Part shown: positions 22,017 to 32,024 of the stretch, in pieces
Position numbering within the stretch: position 1 is the first letter of the stretch
Layout: the number at the start of each line of letters is the position of its first letter
From: Amoebophrya sp. AT5.2
Lineage: Eukaryota; Sar; Dinophyceae; Syndiniales; Amoebophryaceae
Assembly (NCBI GenBank): GCA_005223375.1
Contig: RXOD01004009.1
Location: forward strand, 1 to 32,024
Reading direction: 5' to 3'
Length of the DNA: 32,024 nucleotides
Translations under genes and position numbers: made by a program
Notes under the pieces: generated by a model
What the model saw: only the letters and a program-made list of their open reading frames with translations
The model's database searches: none
Told to the model about the DNA's origin: nothing

Positions 22017-24734
22017 ATGGTCGACGAGGACGGGGCCTCGCGCCACTCGCACGAGAGCAGTATGCAGGAAAAAATGTTCTCCTGGTACGGGTTGGTGGAG
22101 TCCTCCGTACGCGCCACCGCTGCGCGTGTTAGCAGCACCGTCGCGGATAATTTTGGTTCTTCCCAAAGACGAACCGAAAGTTCGTGGTCGACCGCTCCTG
22201 GCAGCGGTGGAGATCCACCACCTCCTCACCCCCCCGGAACCGGACCACCAGGAGCGGCTTCCTCCGCAGTCCTCTCGTCAGCGCTCACCGAGCTGACCGC
22301 GCTCAGCAGCCGGGCTATCGACTCCACGACCGCCCTCACGAGTTCCCTCAAGAGAAAATCGCTGGAGTTCGTCGCCCCGCCGCGCTACCGGGACTCGTTG
22401 CAGTCGTTGGGGTTGCTGTTTCGCGGGTTGCTGCTGGACGTCGCGCTGCAGCGATGGGGGTCGTGGTCCCCCAGCAATGATGCACAAAAACTAATCTGCT
22501 TCGCGGAACAGTCGTCCGTGGAGCTGGGGACATGGGTGGACAACGTGCTCACGGTGATGTCGTTCGCTGACCTGGCCGACTGCTGTATCAATCTGTGGCT
22601 GATGCTGAAGGCCGACGCGTGGAAAGAGCAGTGGAGCCGCGCGATGCAGCTGGAGTGGCTCACGGAACTGGCAAAAATAAAGTGCTGCGGCGCGGCGTCG
22701 ACCGCGAGAGCTCGGCTCAGTTCTTTGCTACCGTCGAAGACGGCGAAGGGGAAGGAAAGCGAAGACGGATGTTCGAGATCTTCATCGCGTACGGCACGAA
22801 GTGCTCAACAACATGCGCCGTCCGGCGGCATTTTTGTCGGGGCACCAGCGGAGGCGGACCGCGGAATGAAGATTCTGGAGGTCGTGGCCAAGGACGATCA
22901 TGCGGCAGAAAATGAAGTAGACGCGCTCGTGAGTCAGAATTTTATGCTCACGGACGTGCTGGACTCATTTCTGCGCGTCCTCTTCGAAATGGCGAACAGT
23001 TTGCAGCTGCTGGAGGACCTCGAATTCCGCGACCACGAGAGCAGAGCAGATGATCATGAGTCTCATGTTCATGATGACGATGAGCAGAACGAAGCACAAC
23101 AAGAAATGCAAACGTCTGCCTCGTCCTCGACGTCCTCGGCACGCCGTAAACTCCTCTACGGCGAGAAGCTGATGCGTGCGAAAGTGTTAGTGAATTCGCT
23201 CCGGCCGCACCTTCGCGGCATCCCAGGCCACGCAGTCACGCTTGCGCAGGGAACGCTGCTGTGCGAAGAGATCGCTTTTCTTGAAGATGTTGATGCACCA
23301 GTATTCGAGCCGCAAAGCCGATCATCTCAACCGCCTCGAGAACCGCAAAAGCTGCCAGAGGAGCAGGAAAAAAGCTCGAGCGGCGCGCGCAGCACACTCA
23401 CGACGATAGCTGGTGACACGCCGGGCTCGTCTTCGAAGTACGAGGAGATCATGTTCGGTGGAAACGAGGATGGTGGCAATCTTCCGAGATTTTCCGGAGG
23501 AGGCGGCCTTCGGCTCGACTCGTTGTTTGGTTCGGCTGGAGCGGGAGCCCGGACCAGAACTTCTTCAAAGAGGAGTCTACAGGGACGGGTGGAGGCCGGC
23601 GCAGCCTCGGTCGTGAACTCTTTGTCTGACATTTTCACGGCGGCGGGCGAAGAACTCGGCGTCGCACTCGGAGGAGGAGCCACGGCTACAGAGACCACCA
23701 CAGGGACATGTACATCAAGCCGAAGCAGCGGCCACATCGCCGGCTTAGTCGAAGACAGATTCACATCAAGGCATCACAGGAGAAGGTAAGTAAAAAAGTA
23801 TGGGGTGGGGGTGCACATGAGAAGAGTAGATTAAGAAAGTAGACTCTTCTTGCTACTTGTACTACAGTTGTACCTCCATATGGTCGTTCGTTTGACTCAA
23901 CCGACAGTGCATGTGCCTGGAAGTGCATGGAAGCGCAACTGCGCGCGGTTCGAATCCTCATTCGTGAAAAAAGTGGAAATGGAGTTTCGTAGTGCTCACG
24001 CATACTTCTCGATTGTATTTGTAGCTATCGATCCAGAAGATCCTCATCTTTCTGCGCCTGTCCTCTCTGTTATCAGGTACAGGTACCGCCTCGTTTTTCC
24101 GCAGGGCGTGATGGACAATTTGGGAATGGGGTGGAACACACTCTCGGGGGACGAAATTCTGCTCGCTTTTGGGCGCGGCGTTGGCGAGTTCGAGTTGCCG
24201 GGTCTCATACCGCTACCTCCTTCAGAAGTAGAAGGAGTGGAAGCCGACGAGCAGGACCTCCTGGACCCCTCGAGGACATCAACGTCCTCCGCGCCGCACT
24301 CCGAGCGCACGCGGGCACGCGCTCTCGAGTTGTACGAAGTCGCGTGCCGGTCGCGGGCCAAAGACCTGCAGGACAAGAAGCTGCGGCCCATAACGGTCCA
24401 TAACGCGACGGGGGCAATGCAGCTGAAAGTAGCCGTCTTCAGCAGAACCGACCAGCTGTGCCTGCTCCCGCTCACCAGCTGCGTTCTGGACCCCACCCGG
24501 CGCGCGTTTTTGCGCCTCGACGGAGAGGAATTCCAGCTGCGCGTGTACAAGCTACAGTCCGTGATGGAACGGTGCATTTACTCGGTCGCCAGCGTACAGA
24601 GGGGGCAGACGGTGAACCTCAGGAGTAACGACTGCGAAGTGGTCAAAGAAGGATTTTACACTGGGAACGGGGCTGCAGGAGCGACCAGTGGGCGGGAACA
24701 AGACGAAGAGGTGGATCATCTTCGATGGAAGTAG
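22017..24734 (+). CDS. unknown protein, helical middle and beta-rich C-terminus
   Basis: Exons 22017-23785 and 24077-24734, joined by a GT-AG intron (GTAAGT ... ATCAG, phase 2) with AGGTA at both borders; 808 residues. ATG at 22017 is the first in the frame. The N-terminus has an amphipathic segment (MFSWYGLVESSVRATAARVSS), then a Pro/Gly-rich linker, then a mostly helical stretch (about residues 80-240) rich in Leu, Trp and Cys. A Ser/Arg-rich disordered part, another helix and a Ser/Gly-rich region follow. The second exon reads as beta-strands (YRYRLVFPQ, MQLKVAVFSRTDQLCLLPLTS, FLRLDGEEFQLRVYKL). I recognise no family; an amphipathic start suggests membrane contact, which is speculation. 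Confidence 0.6.
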
Positions 24735-25227
24735 ACGACGAAACCCATTCGCTCTTCGGGACGACGATGCATGGAGAAGGGGCAGACGAACCGAGACAGT
24801 GAACCTGCACTACGGCCATCAGCTCTTAAAACGATCCCGTGGTGCTGAAGTTTTCCTATTGCGATGTAGATTGTACGTTTGATAGGGCGGGGGTGCTTCG
24901 GGTTTGATGGCGGATGCCAAATTATAAGCCAGGCTTTTCTAAATGTGTGTATTAAAGTGTGTTGCCGGCGACTTGGTGCTGCTGGTGGAAGCCGGTCATT
25001 TCTCGAAAGCGAGGAAGCTGTACTAACAACTCTGGTCGTGGAGGCGCATGATGTTGTGCCGCTGTTGAGAGACTTGAATGCGAGGGGCAGACTGTGCTTG
25101 ATTGAAAAGCAGTTTTTGATTTTGAATTTGAAGATTTTTACAATTACATTCGGACGAAAATAAAGTACTAGAACTCTCAAGAACTCACTGGACGCTCGTC
25201 GAGATCGATACCTCGGAATTTCAAAGG
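24735..25227. other. short spacer before the SET gene
   Basis: I see no gene in it. It holds the 3' flank of the preceding gene and the 5' flank of the SET gene in less than 500 nt; no promoter motif is recognisable. Confidence 0.4.
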
Positions 25228-26127
25228 ATGCCAGACCCTGCGACTGGTCTGGTGTCCTCTACAGGCCGCCCATTCGATGCGGCTGTCGTGAGCGGCAGCA
25301 GCGCAAGCAGCCGAGCTGTCGCCGAGATGAGCAAGACGGCCGCCCCTTCATCTTCCGCCAGCAGCGATGAGACGGATATTGCCCATGCAACCGGCACCAG
25401 CCCCACCGGGACCAGCTCTATCCGCGAGCTGCAGATTCTAGAGGTGATGGATACATTGTTGAAGTTCGACGATTCCCAGCTTGCGGCCGCGAGACGCGAC
25501 GTGGAGCGCATTCGCAGCGGAGGTGCAGCATCGGCTTCAGCTTCCGCTGCAAGAACTGCAACTGCGTCTCCTCCAGCGTTCATGCCCTCGGGCGCTGCAC
25601 TCAAGGTCGAGCTGCTCGACCACCTCGAGCACGACGTTTACGTGAAGCTCGGCGTTTCCGCCGTCGAGGGCTGCGGCGTGATCGCAATTCGCGACATTCC
25701 CGCCGGTGTCGACCCGTTCCCGGTATGCAACCGCGAAGCACTTAATTTTGATGTGTCCTCGTCGGACGAGGTGTCCGTGGTTGTGACGGAGCACGATCTC
25801 GAGAACCGCAACCTGCACCCGGAGGTGCGGCGGCTGGTGAAAAGCTTCTTCGCGCCGCTGACGGACGAGGATCCGGGAAGGGAGATGAAGACCCTGGGCC
25901 CACCGCTGGAATACGGAGTGAACGCGACGGGGATGAACACGCTGAACGTGGGCTGGTACCTGAACCACAGCGAAAACCCGAACGTGCGCCATTTCGAGGC
26001 GGTCGAGGCGGGAACATTCTGCACCTACGTCACGACGAGGGAAATCCAAGCGGGGGAAGAGCTCTTCATAAACTACAAAGAACTGGGCCCGGAATACTAC
26101 AAAACGGTGGTGGAAGGGGTCGAATAA
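25228..26127 (+). CDS. SET-domain protein (putative lysine methyltransferase)
   Basis: A single uninterrupted exon, 299 residues, starting at ATG 25228. Residues 1-120 are Ser/Ala-rich with one short helix (IRELQILEVMDTLLKFDDSQL). The SET domain runs from about 125 to the end: GVSAVEGCGVIAIRDIPAG is the N-terminal SET strand pair, NHSENPN at 246-252 is the S-adenosylmethionine-binding NHS-x-x-PN motif, and GEELFINY at 276-283 carries the catalytic Tyr of the GEEL-x-x-xY motif. No post-SET cysteines follow, so this is a small stand-alone SET protein. It would transfer methyl groups to lysines of histones or other proteins; the substrate cannot be read from sequence. It is the only intronless gene among its multi-exon neighbours. 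Confidence 0.88.
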   Translation: MPDPATGLVSSTGRPFDAAVVSGSSASSRAVAEMSKTAAPSSSASSDETDIAHATGTSPTGTSSIRELQILEVMDTLLKFDDSQLAAARRDVERIRSGGAASASASAARTATASPPAFMPSGAALKVELLDHLEHDVYVKLGVSAVEGCGVIAIRDIPAGVDPFPVCNREALNFDVSSSDEVSVVVTEHDLENRNLHPEVRRLVKSFFAPLTDEDPGREMKTLGPPLEYGVNATGMNTLNVGWYLNHSENPNVRHFEAVEAGTFCTYVTTREIQAGEELFINYKELGPEYYKTVVEGVE

Positions 26128-27045
26128 AAAATTTTTGGGGGGGAAGCAGAATAACAAGCTTAAATAAAAGAAAATGAAAAGAATTTCAAGTCAAGTATCT
26201 GCGCTGAAGACCGATCCGATGTTGGTTGATACCGCCTGCCGAACCACAGACACCACGAGGCATTTTTCATCAGATACAATCTGTCGCAAAGAAAAGCTCA
26301 TACTTACATTGAGACAAGGATGTACTGCGCAAGCACGTACGGTACTTACCTGCGCAATTTGAGAACGCACCACTCAGGATCAGGAAGGGAAGAATCAAGA
26401 ACGGCGTGCTGGTGACACTCGGTACGTAGCCACTGAGTCGCAAGCGCAACGCCATCCGCACTGAACACGATCGGGTGTTGAAGAGAAGCAAATTCAAGTC
26501 GGCACCTGACGCGAGATGATGACGACGATGATGATGAAGAGAAGCAAATAAATTAAGCAACGATATTGAAATGAAACGCAAACGGTGCTGGTCTTTCAAA
26601 AAATAGAATTCACGAATGAGAGTGCTTGTCATTGAGTGCGCTTGCCGTCTGGAGCTGTGGTCAGCTTCCCTTTCAATGTCAGACGTAAATTAAGTGTGGC
26701 GGATATGTCGTGAAAGTGAAAACTTGTCTTGTGGAAAAAAATGAAGAAAGGGCGGAAGTTTCTCAGTCTACAATTGCAGCAGTGGGTCGAAGAAGGACTA
26801 CCTCGGGAGGCGTCCAATGTGAAAAAAGAAGAACGTGAAGATAATTCTGAAGAGTATGAGAGCAGATGCAGAAGCAGACACCAGCTGAAGTCTACTCATT
26901 TACTCTCACAAATAACAACAAGGAGGCCTTTATTATTGATAGTCGTCGGCGGCATTCAAACTCATTATTTCAGATTACTTAGCGTCCTCCTCCTCCACTA
27001 TCTATACCAATTTCTGCTTCACCATCACCATCTGGCAACAACACC
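26128..27045. other. spacer between SET gene and Gln-rich gene
   Basis: AT-richer sequence with no supported gene. The SET gene stop is followed by A/T runs and a G-run (TTTTTGGGGGGG), then AATAAAAG at about 26164, which could serve as a polyadenylation signal, although such signals are unreliable in alveolates. Confidence 0.35.
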
Positions 27046-30000
27046 ATGTCATTTCCCGATGCGTTGGACGCTTGGAATACGTTGCTGCAGTCTCCCAGCA
27101 ATTCTGGCAACCGGACGCCCGACCCCGCGGAACAGTTGGAGGAGCAGGAACTCGAGGAGCAGCAACAATTCCAAGCACGAGGGCCGCGAGTCCAGGTATC
27201 CCCCGTCGTGACCAGTATCTACGACCAAGTGGCACCAGGAAGAGGTCTTCGGCAACCGGTGGTCGCAGCGGTAGCACCCCGAGGACCACCACCAGGGTCC
27301 TGTTGGAGCGGCGGAGGGCACGCGACCTCCTCCTCTGGAACATCATCCGGCCAACATCCGATGGATCCGGTGGTGGCAGCCGCGACCATCGCACCGAAGG
27401 CAGCAGGAGGAGTGGCAGCTGGTGTGATTGGCGATCTCACTTCAAGTGTGCACAAGGGGAAGAAGACGGCTCCCGCAACCCCCGGACGGCAGCCGGTGGC
27501 GGGAAGAGCTGCTACGGCAGGCGCAGGCAAATGTGGCGGAGCTCCTACAACTTCACCTGCCAGAGGAGGAGGAGGTGGAGCGACGACGATTTGGAATACG
27601 ATCCACCATCAGGGTTCGCCACCAGAAGGCGAGTGCTATGCCACGTGGGCCTCCGCCTGGCCCAAACCTCAAAATTTTCAGAAATTCTGGAATTCTCAGC
27701 CAAGAACCGTGGCGGAGGGTGGACTACACAAGTCGAAGGTCCGACAATTCACTTACTTTACTTCCACTCATGATCGAATACGAATAGATACAAAAACTCC
27801 ACTCACCGAATTTAAAAAGTAGATAAAGTACTTCTAAAAATTCTATACGATTCTTTTTTCCCCCAACACGCCCAATCGGTGGAATAGGAAAGCCTCGAAA
27901 TTCGTAGTGCGTGTGCGTTTGATGTGCTCGAAGACTGATTAGGATCATGGAACTGATAGAACGACTACCACAACCACGCGGACGCGGGCTACGGAATTGG
28001 ACGATTTGCGGCGCCGACGAGGGCCGTGTTTGGCGGAGCAGCCCGGAAGCCGGAGGGCACTGCGGTTCCGACCGCTGCAGCAACTCAGCGTCAGTTCAGC
28101 AGGAGCTTCAGCGGCTCCCTTTTCGTCCACCACACCGACGTCCAAACCATGCCGTATGCAAGAAATGCATGATTACCGATCATCTGGTTTGGACGCTGGC
28201 TGCGGCAAGTTGGGGCCTGCCTCGAAACTGCGAAGTCGAGGATCCATCAGCTTTCTTTCCTCGATCCCGCAGCGACAAGAGTAGGCCGCGAGGACTACGC
28301 ACAAGCATCGTTGTTGATCAAGAACACTCCGATTCCGAATCCGATCATTGTTCTCAACAACAGGTGAACGGTCAGCCGCAGCCCCCGGACATGCGCGGCG
28401 CGACATCCTTAAACAGTGTCTGTCTTGCGACCACAGGCGGCGCAGCTGGTCGTGCCGCTCATCATCACACATCGGCCACAGGAGCTCCTTCGTCGAAGAT
28501 AAAGGTTCCCCCCTCGTCGTTCTCTTCATGTCCTGCCCAACCCCAACTCCAACCGGCACAAGCGCAACAACAGCTAAAGCAGCAGCAGCCGCCCGCCCAA
28601 TTGGAACAACAGCAAGCAGCCACGAGCGTATGGCGCATTGACATGGGGGATCGCGGCAACCTGGACGACTGGTGCCGCAGCTGGTTACTGAAGAACGGTG
28701 TGCGGGACGGGCTCACGGGGGCACTGACCAGTCCGCAACTGCTTCAAATGTGCGCCATGGAGGGTCTGCAGTGGAAGCAACAGCAGCGCTTTCTTTCGAC
28801 CATGTCCTCAGCCGCGGCGCCCCCAGGAACCATGGTGCGCGAACTGAAACAAAACCTCTGCAGCCACTACGTGCGCACCATGCGGGGAAGAGCCGATCGG
28901 CCGCTGGTGGTCGTTGACCACGAAGATCACCAGCAGGTGAAGACCACGAAGGAGCAAGATGAACGGGAGCTCGCACCTGCTGATGAACGCCCGCGCCAGG
29001 TTGTAGGAGTTTTGACATCTTCCTCAACTTCGACGTCGTGCCCCCGCGTAGAAGTAGAAGATGCAGAAGTGTATCCGCCACGGGAGGTAGATCGGCGTGA
29101 GCAGCAACAAATCCAAGATTGGTGCTGCTCACGACCATCTACGTCACGACGCGGCGCGTGTCCTGACGACGGGGCGACGTCAACGACGGTAGGAGCCTCC
29201 GACTACATGATATCGATGTATGACACGGCCAATTTGGACGCTCCTGGCGGGGGGAGCTATTGTAGTTCCAAAGTGAGAGCAACAAGCGCCGCGTCGATTG
29301 GAGGACATCACAACCTGAACCATTCCACCACGACCACTGCAGCGGAGGGGGCACCGTCAGCTTGCTCGGTGTCGCTGGATGAGACGAGCAGCCTAGTGCA
29401 GGACCGGTCCTACGACTGGTGGACGACTGGCGGCCAGTGCAACAGCAACACGAGCAGCCTGATGCTGGAAACGAGTAGTCTGAACACCAGTGTGGTGATG
29501 AACATGTCCGGACGGGAGACACCTGATCCACTACATCTGGCACACCCGCTGCACGCCCCGGCGGTAGTCCCGGCTGCGTCTGCGCAGACTGCATCCACGA
29601 CCTCAGGGGGCACCACGATGGGAGCTGCTCCCCACAAGCTCTCGGCCGCTGCACCGGAATTCGTGCCGCGAAACGGCGTTCGCACTGCCTCGCGCTCGTC
29701 GGCCACGTCGAGCAGGGACTTCGGCCACGTCGACGAACCCCGCCGCTCGCTCCGCATTTCGGTGCACGAACAACAACATCCGGAGGGGGTGGAGGCTGCA
29801 GCTGTTTCCTCATCTTCTTACTATCATGTTGCTAACTTCAACAAGCTGCGCACCGACAGCATGGCGAGTAACTGCACGAGCACAACCACAAGGACCGAGG
29901 GCGTCTACCTCGCTCAACCCACCGCGATGGTAGCGCAGTCGCCCACCTCCATGACTGGGGCGCATCCGCTGTCTTTGGAGGCATGCTTGGAAGGAAGCCG

Positions 30001-30478
30001 GTCTCGGCTGCATAGTCTGCATAGCTCTGGCCAGGGTCCAACGGCACCTGTCCAACAGCACTTCCCGCGACTACCGCCTGGGCTTGTTGAGCACAGCACA
30101 GTCACAGCGGTTGAAGACGAGGACCCGCCTCCGCCTCCTCCACGACACAACGCCTCATCTGAGAACGACCTTCTCGAACAACCGGTACTAGAGCAGCATG
30201 ATCCGCAGCAGGATCCCCCCCATCGTCCCGTGTTTGACACCGCGCCCGAGGTTGCGGCCGAGCTTTGTAATGCCGTGCTTCGCAACGACGAGGAGGGTTC
30301 CCTGCTGCGGGCCTTTCTCGATCCCAAGCACTTGCCGGATGAGGTGTTTGCGTCGCTGGTAACGATGTCGGTACCGAGGAGGACGGACGCCGTGTTCGAC
30401 CGGCTGCTGCCGCGCTTACTGCTGGAGACGCTGCACGTCCGCGAGGGCCAGTTCCAGGTGAAGATGAGCAAAAAGTAG
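27046..30478 (+). CDS. low-complexity Gln/Ser/Thr-rich protein, unresolved 5' half
   Basis: The 3' part, about 28364-30478, is one clear frame: Gln/Ser/Thr/Pro-rich linkers around a compact helical segment (WRIDMGDRGNLDDWCRSW ... VRELKQNLCSHYVRTMRG, about 28630-28890) and a C-terminal helical segment (AELCNAVLRNDEEGSLLRAF ... LLPRLLLETLHV) ending at TAG 30478. Upstream, different frames are coding-like in turn: ATG 27046 onward (MSFPDALDAWNTLLQ), then about 27490-27718 (WREELLRQAQANVAELLQ), then 27960-28139 (YHNHADAGYGIGRFAAP). An intron at 27719-27959 (GT-AG, phase 0) joins the last two. A Cys-containing stretch (CKKC; or CLSCDHRRRSWSC in another frame) near 28150-28470 hints at a zinc-binding element. 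No family recognised. Treat the exon boundaries before 28364 as open. Confidence 0.5.
27719..27959 (+). other. intron bounded by GACTAC direct repeat
   Basis: GT-AG ends (GTGGAC ... GATAG), phase 0, 241 nt. GACTAC lies at 27722-27727 and 27963-27968, so splicing anywhere in this repeat yields nearly the same protein (RRNDYHNHADAGYG or RRVDYHNHADAGYG). I see no clear inverted repeat inside. Confidence 0.5.
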
Positions 30479-30967
30479 GAAGCGAGGCCAGCTGGTAAGT
30501 ACAATGTTAAATGTTTGTAGCAGGCACCGGGTCGTACTGGCTACTTATGTAGTAGTTGTAGGTTGTACTACTAGACAAGAACGGGTCCGCTTGAGTGATG
30601 CCTTTGCTTAGGCGGTGCCGGCCTGCGGCGAGAGTGCGGGCTGCAGTGAGATGAGCCACTGGGAGCGAGAGAGGGAGGTCCCGAAAGCGAAAGCCAAAAG
30701 TAGGAGTAGCTAGAATGCTGCGATAGCGATAGCCTGAGCCTAGAAGCGGGGCAAGAGCGGGCGCCTTGGTTCGCGATCTATTGCCACCTCTAGGCTGCAG
30801 GAGGCCTCCCGACTGCGGGGAGGGCCGCCTGCCTACTCCTTTTGCAGACATCTTCCCAAGACAACAAAACGGACTCCGAGACCCCGCCTCGCCCGGATGT
30901 TTTTTTCATACTTTCTTACCTCCGCGTATCTTCATTACCAACACTTTTCGATACCAGCTGACCCCAG
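30479..30967. other. region between two genes, or an intron
   Basis: A strong donor (GCTG then GTAAGT at 30495) follows the stop of the upstream gene by 16 nt, and CCAGCTG occurs at 30488-30494 and again at 30954-30960, just before an acceptor AG at 30966-30967. This may be an intron (30495-30967) in a 5' untranslated exon of the next gene or a junction between the two genes. No coding exon is evident inside. Confidence 0.4.
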
Positions 30968-32024
30968 CATAGAGAGGACCGCAAGCTCGCGCGCGCCGCC
31001 CAGCAGCAGCAGAATGAGCAAGCGAGTCAGATTCAGAACGGCGGAGCCGGGGGCCAGGCCCAGATCTCGTGCTGGCCGAACATGAGCGGCAGTTCCGTGA
31101 TCACGACGCTGAACCCGGCGGCCTCAGCGATCATGGAAAAGCTGTCCAGCGGAAGCCGGATGCTTACGGTGTGCGGGGTGGAGAAGGTTGGCTCCGTGGT
31201 GCGGAGAACCGACGTGCAAACCTCGGACGCCGACTTCCGCGTCTACTACGAAATCAACCAACAACACATAAACAACCCAGCGACGCTGCTCGAGCGAGTG
31301 CGCAAAATGTTCGATAAGGTACTTGTTCTGCCGGCGCATCATAGTTTTATTTCATTTTAATTAATAGCTACAGCTAGTGCAAGTGCTAGCCAGCGCTTAT
31401 AATAAAAGAAAGTAGTTAGCGATCCTAGCATGGTATAGATTGATAAATAGCGCTTCTATCGGGAAGAGGAACTACTCATGTGTGTCCACCTATGAATGTG
31501 CAGCGCCACGTGGTCCTCTCGAAGTCGCGAATCAAACCTGTGTCGAATCAAAAGCCGCTGATTTCATGAAAAGTATTGATTTACGTTTCCGTTTACACTT
31601 TACAACAACGCTAGTATATGTTAACCAAACAGGCTTTGAAGCACACGACAATCGATAACGTGTGCGAGCTTACGTGGAAGGGGAGTGCGTGTCTGCAGCT
31701 GTCGTTTCCGAAGGAGGACCGGCTCCGGGCCAACTCGAGCATGAGCCACCAGGTTACGCCCCGGAGTCGCAAGCTGGTTTACGACCTCTGGTTCGTGCCC
31801 AACGCAGCTGGCATTCTTTCCTCCGCCCATTTCCTCGGCAGCGCGTCGTCTGCCGGCGGTGGCGGAGCATCCTCGCAGGTGGGCGCGGATGTGGGCGGCA
31901 TGCCGCAGTGCAGCTCGCTGAGTAGTGTCGCCGCGCTCATCAACGGCACGGCTAGCGGTCCCACGCTGAGTAGTATGGTGGGACCGGCTGGTAAGTGGGT
32001 AAGTGGTAAGTGAGTTTTTTGGGC
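30968..32024 (+). CDS. partial gene running off the window, unknown product
   Basis: Exons 30968-31318 and 31633-31990 are in phase across a GT-AG intron (31319-31632, phase 0), with a further GTAAGT donor at 31991, so the gene continues past the window edge. The first exon reads from a Gln/Ala-rich charged helix (HREDRKLARAAQQQQ) into SGSRMLTVCGVEKVGSVVRR and a helical LLERVRKMFDK. The second begins ALKHTTIDNVCELTWKG and includes LVYDLWFVP and a Gly/Ser-rich run. The first ATG in frame is 31082, but the frame is open and coding-like upstream, so the true start is uncertain. No family recognised. Confidence 0.5.

Noticed and set aside
23940..23960. GGTTCGAATCC, a match to the tRNA B-box consensus
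   Set aside because: The flanking bases do not pair as a T-stem, no A-box or acceptor stem is present, and the site lies in an intron.
29139..29813. 224-residue minus-strand open frame
   Set aside because: Antisense of the Ser/Thr/Gln-rich frame; the plus-strand frame continues much longer on both sides.
1..32024. CRISPR arrays, bacterial operons or prophage
   Set aside because: Genes are intron-split with eukaryotic proteins; there are no spaced palindromic repeats and no ribosome-binding sites.

Overview
This is a nuclear window from a eukaryote. Every recognisable protein is split by spliceosomal-type introns of roughly 90-510 nt, exons are GC-rich with GC-rich third positions, and introns and spacers are more AT-rich. 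All gene models lie on the + strand. One-way gene order, numerous introns bounded by short direct repeats and inverted repeats, an Alba-type nucleic-acid-binding protein and low-complexity acidic or glutamine-rich proteins together suggest a dinoflagellate-lineage alveolate. A parasitic syndinian such as Amoebophrya, known for invasive introner-type introns, is the best guess. That placement is inference; there is no rRNA or spliced-leader sequence here to confirm it.

Layout: 1-1074 has no supported gene. 1289-5792 is a six-exon coiled-coil, probably cytoskeletal or centrosome/basal-body protein, possibly with one more 5' exon. 5793-7652 is a spacer holding a 559-bp inverted-repeat element with internal CCCGTATTC-type repeats. 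7653-10369 is a confidently identified ornithine aminotransferase in six exons. 10370-11919 is a spacer with a strong C/G-tract hairpin. 11920-16335 is a secreted cysteine-rich protein built from a tandemly duplicated module of about 1.4 kb, introns included. 16336-18498 is a spacer. 18499-20402 is a five-exon protein with an Alba-like N-terminus joined to an unrecognised C-terminal region. 22017-24734 is a two-exon protein of unknown function. 25228-26127 is an intronless SET-domain protein. 27046-30478 is a low-complexity Gln/Ser/Thr-rich protein whose 5' half I could not resolve into one frame. 30968 to the window end is the middle of another gene that continues past the edge.

The most interesting signal is in the introns. 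Several have imperfect terminal inverted repeats just inside short direct repeats, the structure expected of introner elements (DNA-transposon-like units that insert and are then removed by splicing). The clearest is intron 1 of the aminotransferase, where protein homology places the junction at a TGGGA direct repeat without GT-AG ends, while an in-frame GT-AG pair sits inside the inverted repeat. Other cases are in the coiled-coil gene and the secreted-protein gene. The genes show no shared pathway; they look like independent neighbours in a co-oriented array. Exon coordinates come from hand splicing by frame and homology, without transcript data.
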